This document shows, piece by piece, positions 56,760-64,000 of a stretch of DNA of 64,000 nt; the first letter of the stretch is position 1, and each line of letters begins with the position of its first letter. The notes beneath the pieces were generated by a model. It saw only the letters and a program-made list of their open reading frames with translations. It was not told where the DNA came from and searched no databases. Origin of the DNA: Amycolatopsis sp. WAC 01376 (GTDB taxonomy: Bacteria > Actinomycetota > Actinomycetes > Mycobacteriales > Pseudonocardiaceae); assembly GCF_003947415.1 (NCBI RefSeq), contig NZ_QHKL01000003.1, forward strand, positions 434,001 to 498,000, given 5' to 3'. The translations under genes and the position numbers were made by a program.

Positions 56760-57668
56760 TCAGCCGGCCGCGCTGGTCACCACCGCGTCGCCGGTGCCGG
56801 TGCGTGCCCGCACCTTCAGCGAAACCTCCGAAGGCGCGCTCTCCGCGACGTCCAGCTCGCTCGACACCGACCCGGTCGTCGACGAAAGGTCGATCTCCGC
56901 CTGAACACCGCCGCGGATCCCGACCCGGACCTCACCCGATCCGGTGGTCAGCTCCAGGGTCCCGGAGGCGGCGTCCGCCACCGAGAGGTCGCCGCTGCCG
57001 GCGCGCGCCAGGACCTCGCCCGCGACCTCGCCGAGCCAGACGTCGCCGGTGCCGGTCGCGACCGTGGCCGAACCGCTCACCGAGGACGCTTCGACGGAGC
57101 CGCTGCCGGTGCGCAGTTGCAGGCCGGACAGCGTCGGGCCGAGTTTGATGTCGCCGGTGCCGGTGCGGACGATCGCCGAACCGTCGGCCCGTTCCAGGCC
57201 GATCTTGCCCGCGCCGGTCATGAGGTCCGCCCGTCCGGCCGAACCGGTGACCGTGACGTCGGCCGCCCCCGCCCGCACTTCCAGATGCGAACCGGCGGGC
57301 GCCCGGACGGTCACGGCGAGCGGGACGTTCTTCAGCTGCCAGGCCTTCGGCGCCTGGACGACCAGCCGGTTGCCGACCTTCTCGATCCGGGTCTGCGTCA
57401 CAGCGTCGCCCGCGGACCCCGCTGGCGAACCGCCGAGCTGGTCGCCGAAACGTTCGCCCACCCAGCTGAGCAGGCTCGTCATCCCGTCCACCCACGGCTG
57501 CTGTTCGCCGCCGTCCCGGCGGACTTCGGCGTGGATTCCGCTCTCGCCGGTCAGTTCGATGGTCACCCGGCCGATGGCCACGCTCACGTCGATCTCGATC
57601 GGGCCCTCGGCCTCGAAGTCCTCGACGCGCACGGTCTCTTCACCGGCGGGAATGTTTTCCTCGGTCAT
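56760..57668 (-). CDS. DUF4097 beta-strand-repeat protein
   Basis: A 302-residue protein without a signal peptide. From about residue 130 it is a ladder of short repeats with a G-[ST]-G-x-[IV/L] core (MTGAGKIGLE, RTGTGDIKLG, RTGSGSVEAS, ATGTGDVWLG, RAGSGDLSVA, TTGSGEVRVG), predicting a beta-helix or beta-solenoid. The function of DUF4097 proteins is unknown; some are called adhesin-like. It follows the RHH gene by 11 nt and is likely autoregulated with it. Confidence 0.82.
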   Translation of the reverse strand: MTEENIPAGEETVRVEDFEAEGPIEIDVSVAIGRVTIELTGESGIHAEVRRDGGEQQPWVDGMTSLLSWVGERFGDQLGGSPAGSAGDAVTQTRIEKVGNRLVVQAPKAWQLKNVPLAVTVRAPAGSHLEVRAGAADVTVTGSAGRADLMTGAGKIGLERADGSAIVRTGTGDIKLGPTLSGLQLRTGSGSVEASSVSGSATVATGTGDVWLGEVAGEVLARAGSGDLSVADAASGTLELTTGSGEVRVGIRGGVQAEIDLSSTTGSVSSELDVAESAPSEVSLKVRARTGTGDAVVTSAAG

Positions 57669-57679
57669 TTCCGTCCCCC

Positions 57680-58204
57680 TCAGCCCTGGACCCAGCCGTG
57701 CAGGTGCGAACCGGCACCGCCGCCCGGCTTCTGCTTGTAGTCCCAGTGCTCGCTCCCGCTCTTGCCCAGCGCGCCCTGGACGGCCTGCGAGACGAACGTG
57801 TTCAGCGAAACGCCCTGTGCGGCTGCCGCGGCCTCGGCCTGGCCCTTGACCTGCTCGAACAGGCGCAGCGTGATGCGGGTGATGTCGCCGGTGTCGATCT
57901 TGGGGCCGCGCGGAGCTTCCCGCGGTGCCTCCTGGCGGGGCGCGGACTGCTCGGCGCCCTCGGCGGAGCCGGTGACGACGACGCGCACGTCGCGGCCATC
58001 GAGCCGGACGTCGACGACGTGCCCCGGCAGTGCCGAAGTCACTTCGGCGGCCAGGTCGGCGAGGGCGTTCATGATGGTCAGGCGGGCGGCCGGCTCCAGC
58101 GCCGACGACAGCAGCGCGGCAGCGCGCCGCGTCTGCTCGTCGCCGGCCGAAGCCGTGTTCGCGAGGTCCTCGCGAAGGCTTGTGATGTACGGCGTCAGAT
58201 CCAT
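57680..58204 (-). CDS. RHH/HicB-like DNA-binding protein
   Basis: A 174-residue protein. The N-terminal helical part (LREDLANTASAGDEQTRRAA) is followed by a strand region (GHVVDVRLDGRDVRVVVTG) and a charged linker. A C-terminal ribbon-helix-helix (DITRITLRLFEQVKGQAEAAAAAQGVSLNTFVSQAVQGAL) matches HicB-antitoxin-type RHH domains. No HicA toxin is nearby; the partner is the DUF4097 gene. Two direct repeats built on TGACGTCA lie just upstream and suit an RHH protein binding its own promoter. Confidence 0.83.
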   Translation of the reverse strand: MDLTPYITSLREDLANTASAGDEQTRRAAALLSSALEPAARLTIMNALADLAAEVTSALPGHVVDVRLDGRDVRVVVTGSAEGAEQSAPRQEAPREAPRGPKIDTGDITRITLRLFEQVKGQAEAAAAAQGVSLNTFVSQAVQGALGKSGSEHWDYKQKPGGGAGSHLHGWVQG

Positions 58205-58213
58205 GACACCACT

Positions 58214-58265
58214 ATGACGTCACAAGTGATGTCAGTCAAGGCGACGATGACGTCACCGTGATGTC
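58214..58265. promoter_or_regulatory. Tandem operator for the RHH gene
   Basis: ATGACGTCACAAGTGATGTC (from 58214) and ATGACGTCACCGTGATGTC (from 58247) are direct repeats. Each contains the palindrome TGACGTCA and a TGATGTC half-site. They begin 9 nt upstream of the RHH start and occupy the promoter region. Confidence 0.7.
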
Positions 58266-58337
58266 GCCCCGCCGTCGAAGACGGCTGCGGTTACGCTGCC
58301 CGGAGTCGTGGAGCAGGGGTCGAAAAGGAGTGCGAAC

Positions 58338-59090
58338 GTGGCCGAGACCGTGTCACCCAAGGTTCAACTGATCGCGAAGACGGAGTTCTTCCCGCCGTCG
58401 GACGTGCCGTGGTCGACCGATGCCGACGGTGGTGAGGCGCTGGCCGAATTCGCGGGCCGCGCCTGCTACCAGTCGTGGAAGAAGCCGAACCCGAAGACGG
58501 CCACCAACGCCGGCTACCTCGAGCACATCATCGACGTCGGCCACCTTTCGGTGCTGGAGCACGGGTCCGTCAGCTTCTACATCACCGGGATCTCCCGGTC
58601 GCTGACGCACGAGCTGATCCGCCACCGTCACTTCTCCTACTCGCAGCTTTCGCAGCGCTACGTCCCGGAGCGTGACGCCGCGTTCGTCGAGCCCGACGTC
58701 ATCGCGCAGGACCCGGAACTGCACGCGAAGTTCCTCGCCGCCTCGCAGGCCGCCGTCGACGCCTACACCGAGCTGCTCGCCGGGCTGGAGGAGAAGTTCG
58801 CCGACGTGCCGAGCGCGACCCTGCGCCGCAAGCAGGCCCGCCAGGCCGCCCGCGCCGTGCTGCCGAACGCGACCGAGACCCGCATCGTGGTCACCGGCAA
58901 CTACCGCGCCTGGCGCCACTTCATCGCGATGCGCGCCACCGAGCACGCCGACGTCGAGATCCGCGCCCTGGCCATCGACTGCCTGCGCGAGCTGCAGAAG
59001 GCCTCGGGCAACGTGTTCGCGGACTTCACCATCTCCGCGCTGCCCGACGGCACCGAGGTCGCGTCCAGCCCGAAGGTCCTCGAGGGCTGA
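58338..59090 (+). CDS. thyX: Flavin-dependent thymidylate synthase
   Basis: A 250-residue ThyX, making dTMP with FAD, NADPH and methylene-tetrahydrofolate. The signature RHRHFSYSQLSQR (residues 95-107) is complete, and RKQARQAARAVLPNATETRI carries the substrate-binding arginines. GTG 58338 has AAGGAG eight nt upstream; GTG 58308 is less likely. Its stop overlaps the next start by 1 nt (TGATG). Location before dapA matches other actinobacteria. Confidence 0.96.
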   Translation: MAETVSPKVQLIAKTEFFPPSDVPWSTDADGGEALAEFAGRACYQSWKKPNPKTATNAGYLEHIIDVGHLSVLEHGSVSFYITGISRSLTHELIRHRHFSYSQLSQRYVPERDAAFVEPDVIAQDPELHAKFLAASQAAVDAYTELLAGLEEKFADVPSATLRRKQARQAARAVLPNATETRIVVTGNYRAWRHFIAMRATEHADVEIRALAIDCLRELQKASGNVFADFTISALPDGTEVASSPKVLEG

Positions 59091-59482
59091 TGCGACGCCT
59101 CGCGATCGACGTCCGGCCCGGCGAATACGCGGTCGCCCGCCTCGCCCCGGACGCGCCGATACCGGCGAATCTGCTCGACCCCGGCGAGCCCGTGCTGATC
59201 TCCATCACGCGGACCCCGGAGGAGCTTTCGGTGATCTGCCCGGCCGGTCTCGCGCCTGCCGGGGCCACGGTCGAGGACGGCTGGCGATGGCTGTCGGTCC
59301 GCGGGCCGCTGGCCTTCACGCTGACCGGCATCATCGCGGCGCTGTCGAGCGAACTGGCCGCCGCCGGGGTGGCGCTGTTCTCGATGTCCACCTTCGACAC
59401 CGACCACGTGCTGGTCCGGGCTCCCGAGCTGGAGCGCGCGGTGAAGGCGCTCCGGGAGTCCGGGCACGAGGTCACGGTCTGA
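59090..59482 (+). CDS. ACT-domain protein
   Basis: A 130-residue protein of two ACT-like halves. The second is clear: WRWLSVRGPLAFTLTGIIAA, ELAAAGVALFSMSTFDTDHVLV. It resembles the CASTOR-like ACT proteins often annotated as amino-acid binding. It is translationally coupled to thyX. The ligand is unknown; amino-acid sensing is inferred from the family. Confidence 0.8.
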   Translation: MRRLAIDVRPGEYAVARLAPDAPIPANLLDPGEPVLISITRTPEELSVICPAGLAPAGATVEDGWRWLSVRGPLAFTLTGIIAALSSELAAAGVALFSMSTFDTDHVLVRAPELERAVKALRESGHEVTV

Positions 59483-59564
59483 TCCACGAGCTCGGAGAAG
59501 GAACCTTTCGGCGCGCGAACGGGTCCGAGTTAGCATCCTGCGCGAACCGAAGGAGCACCGAACC

Positions 59565-61073
59565 TTGACCGACGAACAGACCCGTCCGTACGGGCCGCCC
59601 CAGCAGACGCAGCAGGCCACCGGCGCGCGGATCGTCGCCGGCCGATACGCCCTGCTGGGCGAGCTCGGCCGCGGCGGGATGGGCATCGTCTGGCGCGCGC
59701 AGGACCAGGTGATCGGCCGTCAGGTGGCGATCAAAGAGCTGAAGTTCCCGAACGCGCCCGAGGACGCTTCGGTGCTCACGGAGCGGATGCTGCGCGAGGT
59801 CCGCTCCGCCGGTCGTCTCAACGATCCGGCCGTGGTCACCGTGTACGACGTCGTCACCGAGAACGGCGCGACCTACATCGTGATGGAACTGGTCGAGGCG
59901 CCGACGCTGGCCGACCTGGTGCGCGACCGCGGCCCCCTGCCCGCCCAGCAGATCGCGCTGGTGGGGGAGCGGGTGCTGTCCGCGCTGCGGGCCGCGCACG
60001 CCGCCGGGATCGTGCACCGCGACGTCAAACCCGCGAACATCATGGTCGCGCCGGACGGCCGGGTGAAGCTCACCGACTTCGGCATCGCGCACGCCGCCGA
60101 CGACCCGCGCCTGACCACCAGCGGCATGATCGTCGGTTCGCCCGCGTTCATGGCGCCCGAACGCGTCGAAGGCCGCGACGCGATGCCCGAATCCGACCTC
60201 TGGTCGCTGGGCACGACGCTGTTCTTCGCCGCGGAGGGCATCGTCGCGTTCGAACGGTCGACCACCGCCGCGACGTTGCACGCGATCATGACCGAGGCGC
60301 CGTATCTGACCCGGATCCAGGGCCCGCTGGCCGCCGCGATCCTCGGCCTGCTGGTCACCAAACCCGAGGCGCGGATGTCGTACGACCAGGTGCGCAGCCT
60401 GCTCGCGGCCGCGCAGGGCGTGCAGGCCCAGCCGACCCCGCCCTCGGGCGGCACCGCGATGATGCCGCAGTCCGGCCAGCCGATGACCCGGCTCGCACCC
60501 GCGCCCGCACCCGCCAAGCGCAACCTCCGTCCGCTGTGGCTCGGCCTGGCCGCCGTCGCCGTGATCGCCGCCCTGGTCGGCGGCATCTTCTTGGGTCGCT
60601 GGATGGCCGCGCCGGAGGGGAACAATCAGGCGCAGCCCACGCTGACCTACGGCATCAACGGGCAGATCAAGCTCGGTTCCTCCGGTGACTGCTACAACGT
60701 GCCGCTCAAAGAGGGCGTCAACCTGAACGACGGCATCAGCTGCGGCAAGGACCACCTGCTGGAGGTCTTCGCCAAGGGCAGCCTGCTCGAAGTCCAGTCC
60801 TATTCGGACGACGACGCCCAGGTCGCGGTGTATCCCGGCGCGGACGCGGTCAACCGGATCGCCGAGTCGCTGTGCTCGGCGACCTTCAACTCGAACGTCG
60901 TCCCGGCGGAGCAGCGTTCGACGCTGATCTGGCGTCCCGTGGTGCCGACCGAAGCCGAATGGAACCGGCCGCCCAACGAGGACGACCCTGGCTACTCGCG
61001 CGGCTACCTCTGCCTGCTCGCCAAGACCGACGGGAGCCAGATCCCCGCGCAGATCACCACCAAGGTCAAATAG
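59565..61073 (+). CDS. Membrane Ser/Thr protein kinase (PknB-like)
   Basis: A 502-residue Hanks-type kinase. The cytoplasmic catalytic domain (about 26-285) has LGRGGMGIVWRA, Lys57 in VAIKELKF, HRDVKPANIM (Asp153), DFG (171-173) and the GSPAFMAPER activation segment. One membrane helix lies at about 323-345. The extracellular domain of about 150 residues has cysteines in pairs (GDCYNVPL, GISCGKDH, SLCSATF, YLCLLAK) and no PASTA repeats. The start is TTG 59565 with AAGGAG upstream. The sensed signal is unknown. Confidence 0.9.
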   Translation: MTDEQTRPYGPPQQTQQATGARIVAGRYALLGELGRGGMGIVWRAQDQVIGRQVAIKELKFPNAPEDASVLTERMLREVRSAGRLNDPAVVTVYDVVTENGATYIVMELVEAPTLADLVRDRGPLPAQQIALVGERVLSALRAAHAAGIVHRDVKPANIMVAPDGRVKLTDFGIAHAADDPRLTTSGMIVGSPAFMAPERVEGRDAMPESDLWSLGTTLFFAAEGIVAFERSTTAATLHAIMTEAPYLTRIQGPLAAAILGLLVTKPEARMSYDQVRSLLAAAQGVQAQPTPPSGGTAMMPQSGQPMTRLAPAPAPAKRNLRPLWLGLAAVAVIAALVGGIFLGRWMAAPEGNNQAQPTLTYGINGQIKLGSSGDCYNVPLKEGVNLNDGISCGKDHLLEVFAKGSLLEVQSYSDDDAQVAVYPGADAVNRIAESLCSATFNSNVVPAEQRSTLIWRPVVPTEAEWNRPPNEDDPGYSRGYLCLLAKTDGSQIPAQITTKVK

Positions 61074-61184
61074 CTCACGCCAGAGTTTGCGCCGAGTTCG
61101 CCTTCGTCGCGGAAAATCTCCCGCATTCTCGGGAATGACCACGTCGGCAAGGGGTCGAACGGCCGCAGGAGGTACCTTCACAGC

Positions 61185-62198
61185 ATGTCCACTCCACCTA
61201 CCGCAGCGCCGGGAAGACCGTTCGGGCGCGTGCTCACCGCGATGGCCACCCCCTTCGACGCCGACGGCGCGCTGGACCTGAAGCGGGCGCAGGAGCTGGC
61301 CGAACACCTCGTGGATCTGGGCAACGACGGTCTCGTCGTGAACGGCACGACCGGGGAGAGCCCCACCACGACCGACGCCGAAAAGGCCGAGCTGATCCGC
61401 GCGGTCGTCGCGGCCGTCGGTGACCGCGCGACGATCGTCGCCGGGGCTGGCACGAACAACACCGCGCACAGCATCGAGCAGGCGAAGCAGGCCGAAGCGG
61501 CGGGCGCCCACGGCATCCTCGTCGTCACGCCGTACTACTCGCGGCCAAGCCAGGCCGGGCTCTACGCGCATTTCACCACCGTCGCCGACGCCACCGAGCT
61601 GCCGGTGATGCTCTACGACATCCCGCCGCGCTCGATCGTCCCCATCGAGGTCGACACGCTGCTGCGGCTGGCGGAGCATCCCCGCATCCTCGCGGTCAAG
61701 GACGCCAAGGGCGACCTGATCGCCGGCTCCGAGGTCATCGCGAACACCCAGCTCGCCTACTACTCCGGCGACGACGGCCTCAACCTCCCGTGGGTCTCCG
61801 TCGGCGGCACCGGCGTGGTCAGCGTCATCGGGCACGTCGTGGCGGGCCGGATTCGCAGCATGATGGACGCCTACGAATCCGGCGACACCTCGACCGCGCG
61901 CACCAACCACCGCGGCATGCTGCCGGTTCTCCGGGCGATGTCCCGTGTCGGCGGGGTCGCGTTCGCGAAGGCGGCGCTGCGGCTGCGCGGCTTCGACATC
62001 GGCGACCCGCGCCTGCCCATCGTGGCCGCGAACGACGAGCAACTCCAGGCGATTTCCGCCGATCTCGCCCAGGGAGGCGTGCCGCTCGGCGAAAGCGCCG
62101 CCAGTGACTGGCATGGTGCTCGGGTGGCACAAGCAGATTCAGCGGCGGCCTACACGGCGCCGACCTCACATACCAGCGTAGGGACCATGCCTCGGTGA
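61185..62198 (+). CDS. dapA: 4-hydroxy-tetrahydrodipicolinate synthase
   Basis: A 337-residue DapA, condensing pyruvate with aspartate semialdehyde. It has VNGTTGESPTTTDAEKAEL, VVTPYYSRPSQAGLYAHF with the catalytic tyrosine, and the Schiff-base lysine in ILAVKDAKGDL. About 30-35 C-terminal residues beyond the usual 300 (from SAASDWHG on) are low complexity and run into the RNase J start. ATG 61185 has TACCTT six nt upstream, a leaderless pattern. It overlaps the RNase J gene by 4 nt. Confidence 0.95.
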   Translation: MSTPPTAAPGRPFGRVLTAMATPFDADGALDLKRAQELAEHLVDLGNDGLVVNGTTGESPTTTDAEKAELIRAVVAAVGDRATIVAGAGTNNTAHSIEQAKQAEAAGAHGILVVTPYYSRPSQAGLYAHFTTVADATELPVMLYDIPPRSIVPIEVDTLLRLAEHPRILAVKDAKGDLIAGSEVIANTQLAYYSGDDGLNLPWVSVGGTGVVSVIGHVVAGRIRSMMDAYESGDTSTARTNHRGMLPVLRAMSRVGGVAFAKAALRLRGFDIGDPRLPIVAANDEQLQAISADLAQGGVPLGESAASDWHGARVAQADSAAAYTAPTSHTSVGTMPR

Positions 62199-63892
62199 GT
62201 TCATTGTCAACCGGACCCGGACCGACCAACCCGCCGCCGGCGCTGCCCGAAGGCGCCTTGCGCGTCGTGGCGCTCGGCGGGATCGGCGAAGTCGGCCGCA
62301 ACATGACCGTCTTCGAGTTCGGCGGCCGTCTGCTGATCGTCGACTGCGGGGTGCTCTTCCCCGAAGACGACCAGCCCGGCGTCGACCTGATCCTGCCCGA
62401 CTTCCGCGCGATCGAAGACCGCCTCGAAGACATCGACGGCCTCGTCCTCACCCACGGGCACGAGGACCACATCGGTGCCGTCCCGTTCCTGCTGCGGCTC
62501 TTCCCGGACCTGAAGATCTACGGCTCCCGGTTCACGAACGCGCTGCTCGCGGCCAAGGCCAAGGAGCACCGTCAGCGGCCGAACCTGATCGAGGTCCGCG
62601 AGGGCGAACGCCGCAAGGTCGGCGCGTTCGACCTCGAGTTCTTCGCGGTCAACCACTCGATCCCGGACGCGCTCGCGGTGGCCATCCGCACGCCGGCGGG
62701 GGTCGTGCTGCACACCGGCGACATCAAGCTCGACCAGCTCCCGCTCGACGGCAGGCTGACCGACCTCGCCGGGTTCTCCCGGCTCGGCGACGAGGGCGTG
62801 GACCTGTTCTGCGTCGACTCGACCAACGCCGAGGTGCCCGGATTCGTCATGCCGGAACGCGACATCGGCCCGGTGCTCGACGACGTCGTCCGCAGGGTCG
62901 ACCAGCGCGTCATCGTCGCCTGCTTCGCGAGCCACGTGCACCGCGTCCAGCAGGTGCTCGACGCCGCCACCCGGCACGGCCGCCGGGTCGCCTTCGTCGG
63001 CCGGTCGATGGTCCGGAACATGGGGATCGCCGCCGACCTTGGCCTGCTGAACGTGCCGGACGGCCTGCTGGTCAACCTCGACCAGGCCAGCGACCTGCCC
63101 GAGAGCAAGGTGCTGTTCGTGTCGACCGGTTCGCAGGGCGAGCCGCTGTCGGCGCTGTCGCGGATGGCGCGCGGCGAACACCGGCAGATCTCGATCCGCG
63201 CCGGCGACACCGTCGTGCTGGCCAGCTCGATGATCCCGGGCAACGAGACCGCGGTCTTCGGCGTCGTCAACGGCCTCACCCGGCTCGGCGCGAACGTCGT
63301 GCACCAGGGCAACGCCAAGGTGCACGTGTCCGGGCACGCGTCGGCGGGCGAACTGCTGTACCTGTACAACGCGGTGCGCCCCAGCAACGTCATGCCGGTG
63401 CACGGCGAGTGGAAGCACCTGCGCGCCAACGGTGAACTGGCCGTGCGCACGGGTGTCGCGCCGGAGAACGTGGTCATCGCCGAGGACGGCGTCGTGGTCG
63501 ACCTCGTCGACGGCAAGGCCACCCGGACCGGCCGTGTCGAGGTCGGGCACGTGTACGTCGACGGCCTCTCGGTCGGCGACGTCGGCGAGTCGACGCTGTC
63601 CGACAGGCTCGTGCTCGGCGAGGGCGGTTTCATCGCCATCACCGTCGCCGTCGACACCAGCACCGGCCGCGCGGTGACCCGTCCGACGGTGTCCGGACGC
63701 GGTTTCTCCGACGACCCGAAGGCGCTCGACGCCGTGCTCCCGATGGTAGAGATGGAACTCGCCAGGACCGAGGCCGAGGGCATCACCGACACCCATCGCA
63801 TCGCGCAGGCCGTGCGCCGCGTCGTCGGCCGCTGGGTCGCCGACACCTACCGGCGCCGTCCGATGATCGTGCCGACGGTCATCCCCGTTTAG
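62195..63892 (+). CDS. rnj: Ribonuclease J
   Basis: A 565-residue metallo-beta-lactamase/beta-CASP ribonuclease for mRNA decay and 5' processing. The zinc site is VLTHGHEDHIGAVPF, the beta-CASP region includes RVAFVGRSMVRNMGIAADLG, VSGHASAGELLYLYN, and MPVHGEWKHLRANGELA. Length matches actinobacterial RNase J. GTG 62195 overlaps the dapA stop by 4 nt, and dapA-rnj is a conserved actinobacterial pair. The terminator is at 63905. Confidence 0.95.
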   Translation: MSSLSTGPGPTNPPPALPEGALRVVALGGIGEVGRNMTVFEFGGRLLIVDCGVLFPEDDQPGVDLILPDFRAIEDRLEDIDGLVLTHGHEDHIGAVPFLLRLFPDLKIYGSRFTNALLAAKAKEHRQRPNLIEVREGERRKVGAFDLEFFAVNHSIPDALAVAIRTPAGVVLHTGDIKLDQLPLDGRLTDLAGFSRLGDEGVDLFCVDSTNAEVPGFVMPERDIGPVLDDVVRRVDQRVIVACFASHVHRVQQVLDAATRHGRRVAFVGRSMVRNMGIAADLGLLNVPDGLLVNLDQASDLPESKVLFVSTGSQGEPLSALSRMARGEHRQISIRAGDTVVLASSMIPGNETAVFGVVNGLTRLGANVVHQGNAKVHVSGHASAGELLYLYNAVRPSNVMPVHGEWKHLRANGELAVRTGVAPENVVIAEDGVVVDLVDGKATRTGRVEVGHVYVDGLSVGDVGESTLSDRLVLGEGGFIAITVAVDTSTGRAVTRPTVSGRGFSDDPKALDAVLPMVEMELARTEAEGITDTHRIAQAVRRVVGRWVADTYRRRPMIVPTVIPV

Positions 63893-63904
63893 CCGTGAGC
63901 ACGT

Positions 63905-63944
63905 GAGAAGGCCCCTTTACTCAGTCGAGTGAAGGGGCCTTCTC
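63905..63944 (+). terminator. Terminator after RNase J gene
   Basis: GAGAAGGCCCCTT and AAGGGGCCTTCTC pair across TACTCAGTCGAGTG, 13 nt after the stop. It is a plain 40-bp hairpin, not a member of the 55-bp family by length or internal symmetry. Confidence 0.8.
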
Positions 63945-63959
63945 GCGCATAATCGCCGC

Positions 63960-64000
63960 ATGATGATCGGACTGCACGTCGTCGGCGCGCTGGCCGGGGT
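63960..64000 (+). CDS. Start of an unidentified gene (partial)
   Basis: ATG 63960 opens a frame MMIGLHVVGALAG that runs off the window. TAATCG lies four nt before it, a weak leaderless-type signal. The residues are hydrophobic, so a membrane or exported protein is possible. It is too short to assign. Confidence 0.45.
   Translation, partial: MMIGLHVVGALAG

Noticed and set aside
63905..63944. The hairpin after RNase J as a member of the 55-bp family
   Set aside because: It is 40 bp with 13-nt main arms and lacks the fixed spacing and inner dyad, so it is a conventional terminator.
1..64000. tRNA, rRNA, insertion sequence or prophage genes
   Set aside because: I looked for cloverleaf-like conserved segments, transposase, integrase and phage structural motifs in the open frames and gaps and found none I could support.

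Overview
The window is high-GC actinobacterial DNA. Codon third positions are strongly G/C, many starts are GTG, many genes look leaderless, and the gene order rimP-nusA-ylxR-infB-ylxP-rbfA-nrnA-dinF-truB-ribF-rpsO-pnp is the actinobacterial one. Gene content (LCP and DprE2-like envelope enzymes, a DUF222/HNH 13E12-type protein) and the style of the intergenic palindromes suggest a Pseudonocardiales member close to Amycolatopsis. That assignment is inference; no rRNA is present to confirm it.

Layout. 1-6.6 kb: the end of an unknown gene, a TetR/MFS efflux operon divergent from a DprE2-like reductase, an LCP cell-wall ligase, and a LexA-boxed HNH protein with a broken tandem remnant of its 3' end. 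6.7-13 kb: a zinc-metallopeptidase lipoprotein, then a five-gene minus-strand acyl-CoA operon (CoA transferase, enoyl-CoA hydratase, acetoacetate decarboxylase-like, 3-hydroxyacyl-CoA dehydrogenase, acyl-CoA dehydrogenase) behind a 35-bp perfect palindrome. 13.2-16.8 kb: LysR, an OmpR-type two-component pair and two small exported proteins in one tight minus-strand run. 16.8-26 kb: a secreted CocE/NonD hydrolase, regulators (TetR, HxlR, TetR), two bacterial PH-domain membrane proteins under a double TetR operator, a PEP-mutase-family enzyme, a class V aminotransferase and a Tat-exported ferritin-like lipoprotein.

26-53 kb is the conserved transcription/translation block (rimP to rbfA, nrnA, dinF, truB, ribF, rpsO, pnp, M16 protease, dapB). 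It is interrupted by accessory genes: a Tat esterase, a TRM11-like methyltransferase, an orphan SecY paralogue, a phosphoglycerate-mutase-family protein, a split PPDK-like phosphotransferase operon and a hydrolase/MarR pair. 53.5-64 kb holds a VTT/YqaA-like membrane protein, GtrA, a GNAT overlapping gtrA, an AlkX/YcaQ-like glycosylase, a DUF4097/RHH pair, thyX, an ACT protein, a Ser/Thr kinase, dapA and RNase J.

The most unusual material is intergenic. Fourteen copies of a 55-bp hairpin element share a fixed geometry (two 24-nt arms, 7-nt loop) although their sequences differ. Every arm carries an inner dyad of the form GAA-N-G-N3-C-N-TT (or a close match) at the same offset. Two further palindrome families occur, and one locus (37152-37521) is a palindrome split by three nested 55-bp elements. 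In two places a repeat arm supplies the stop codon of the adjacent gene. No rRNA, tRNA, CRISPR array, transposase or prophage gene was seen.
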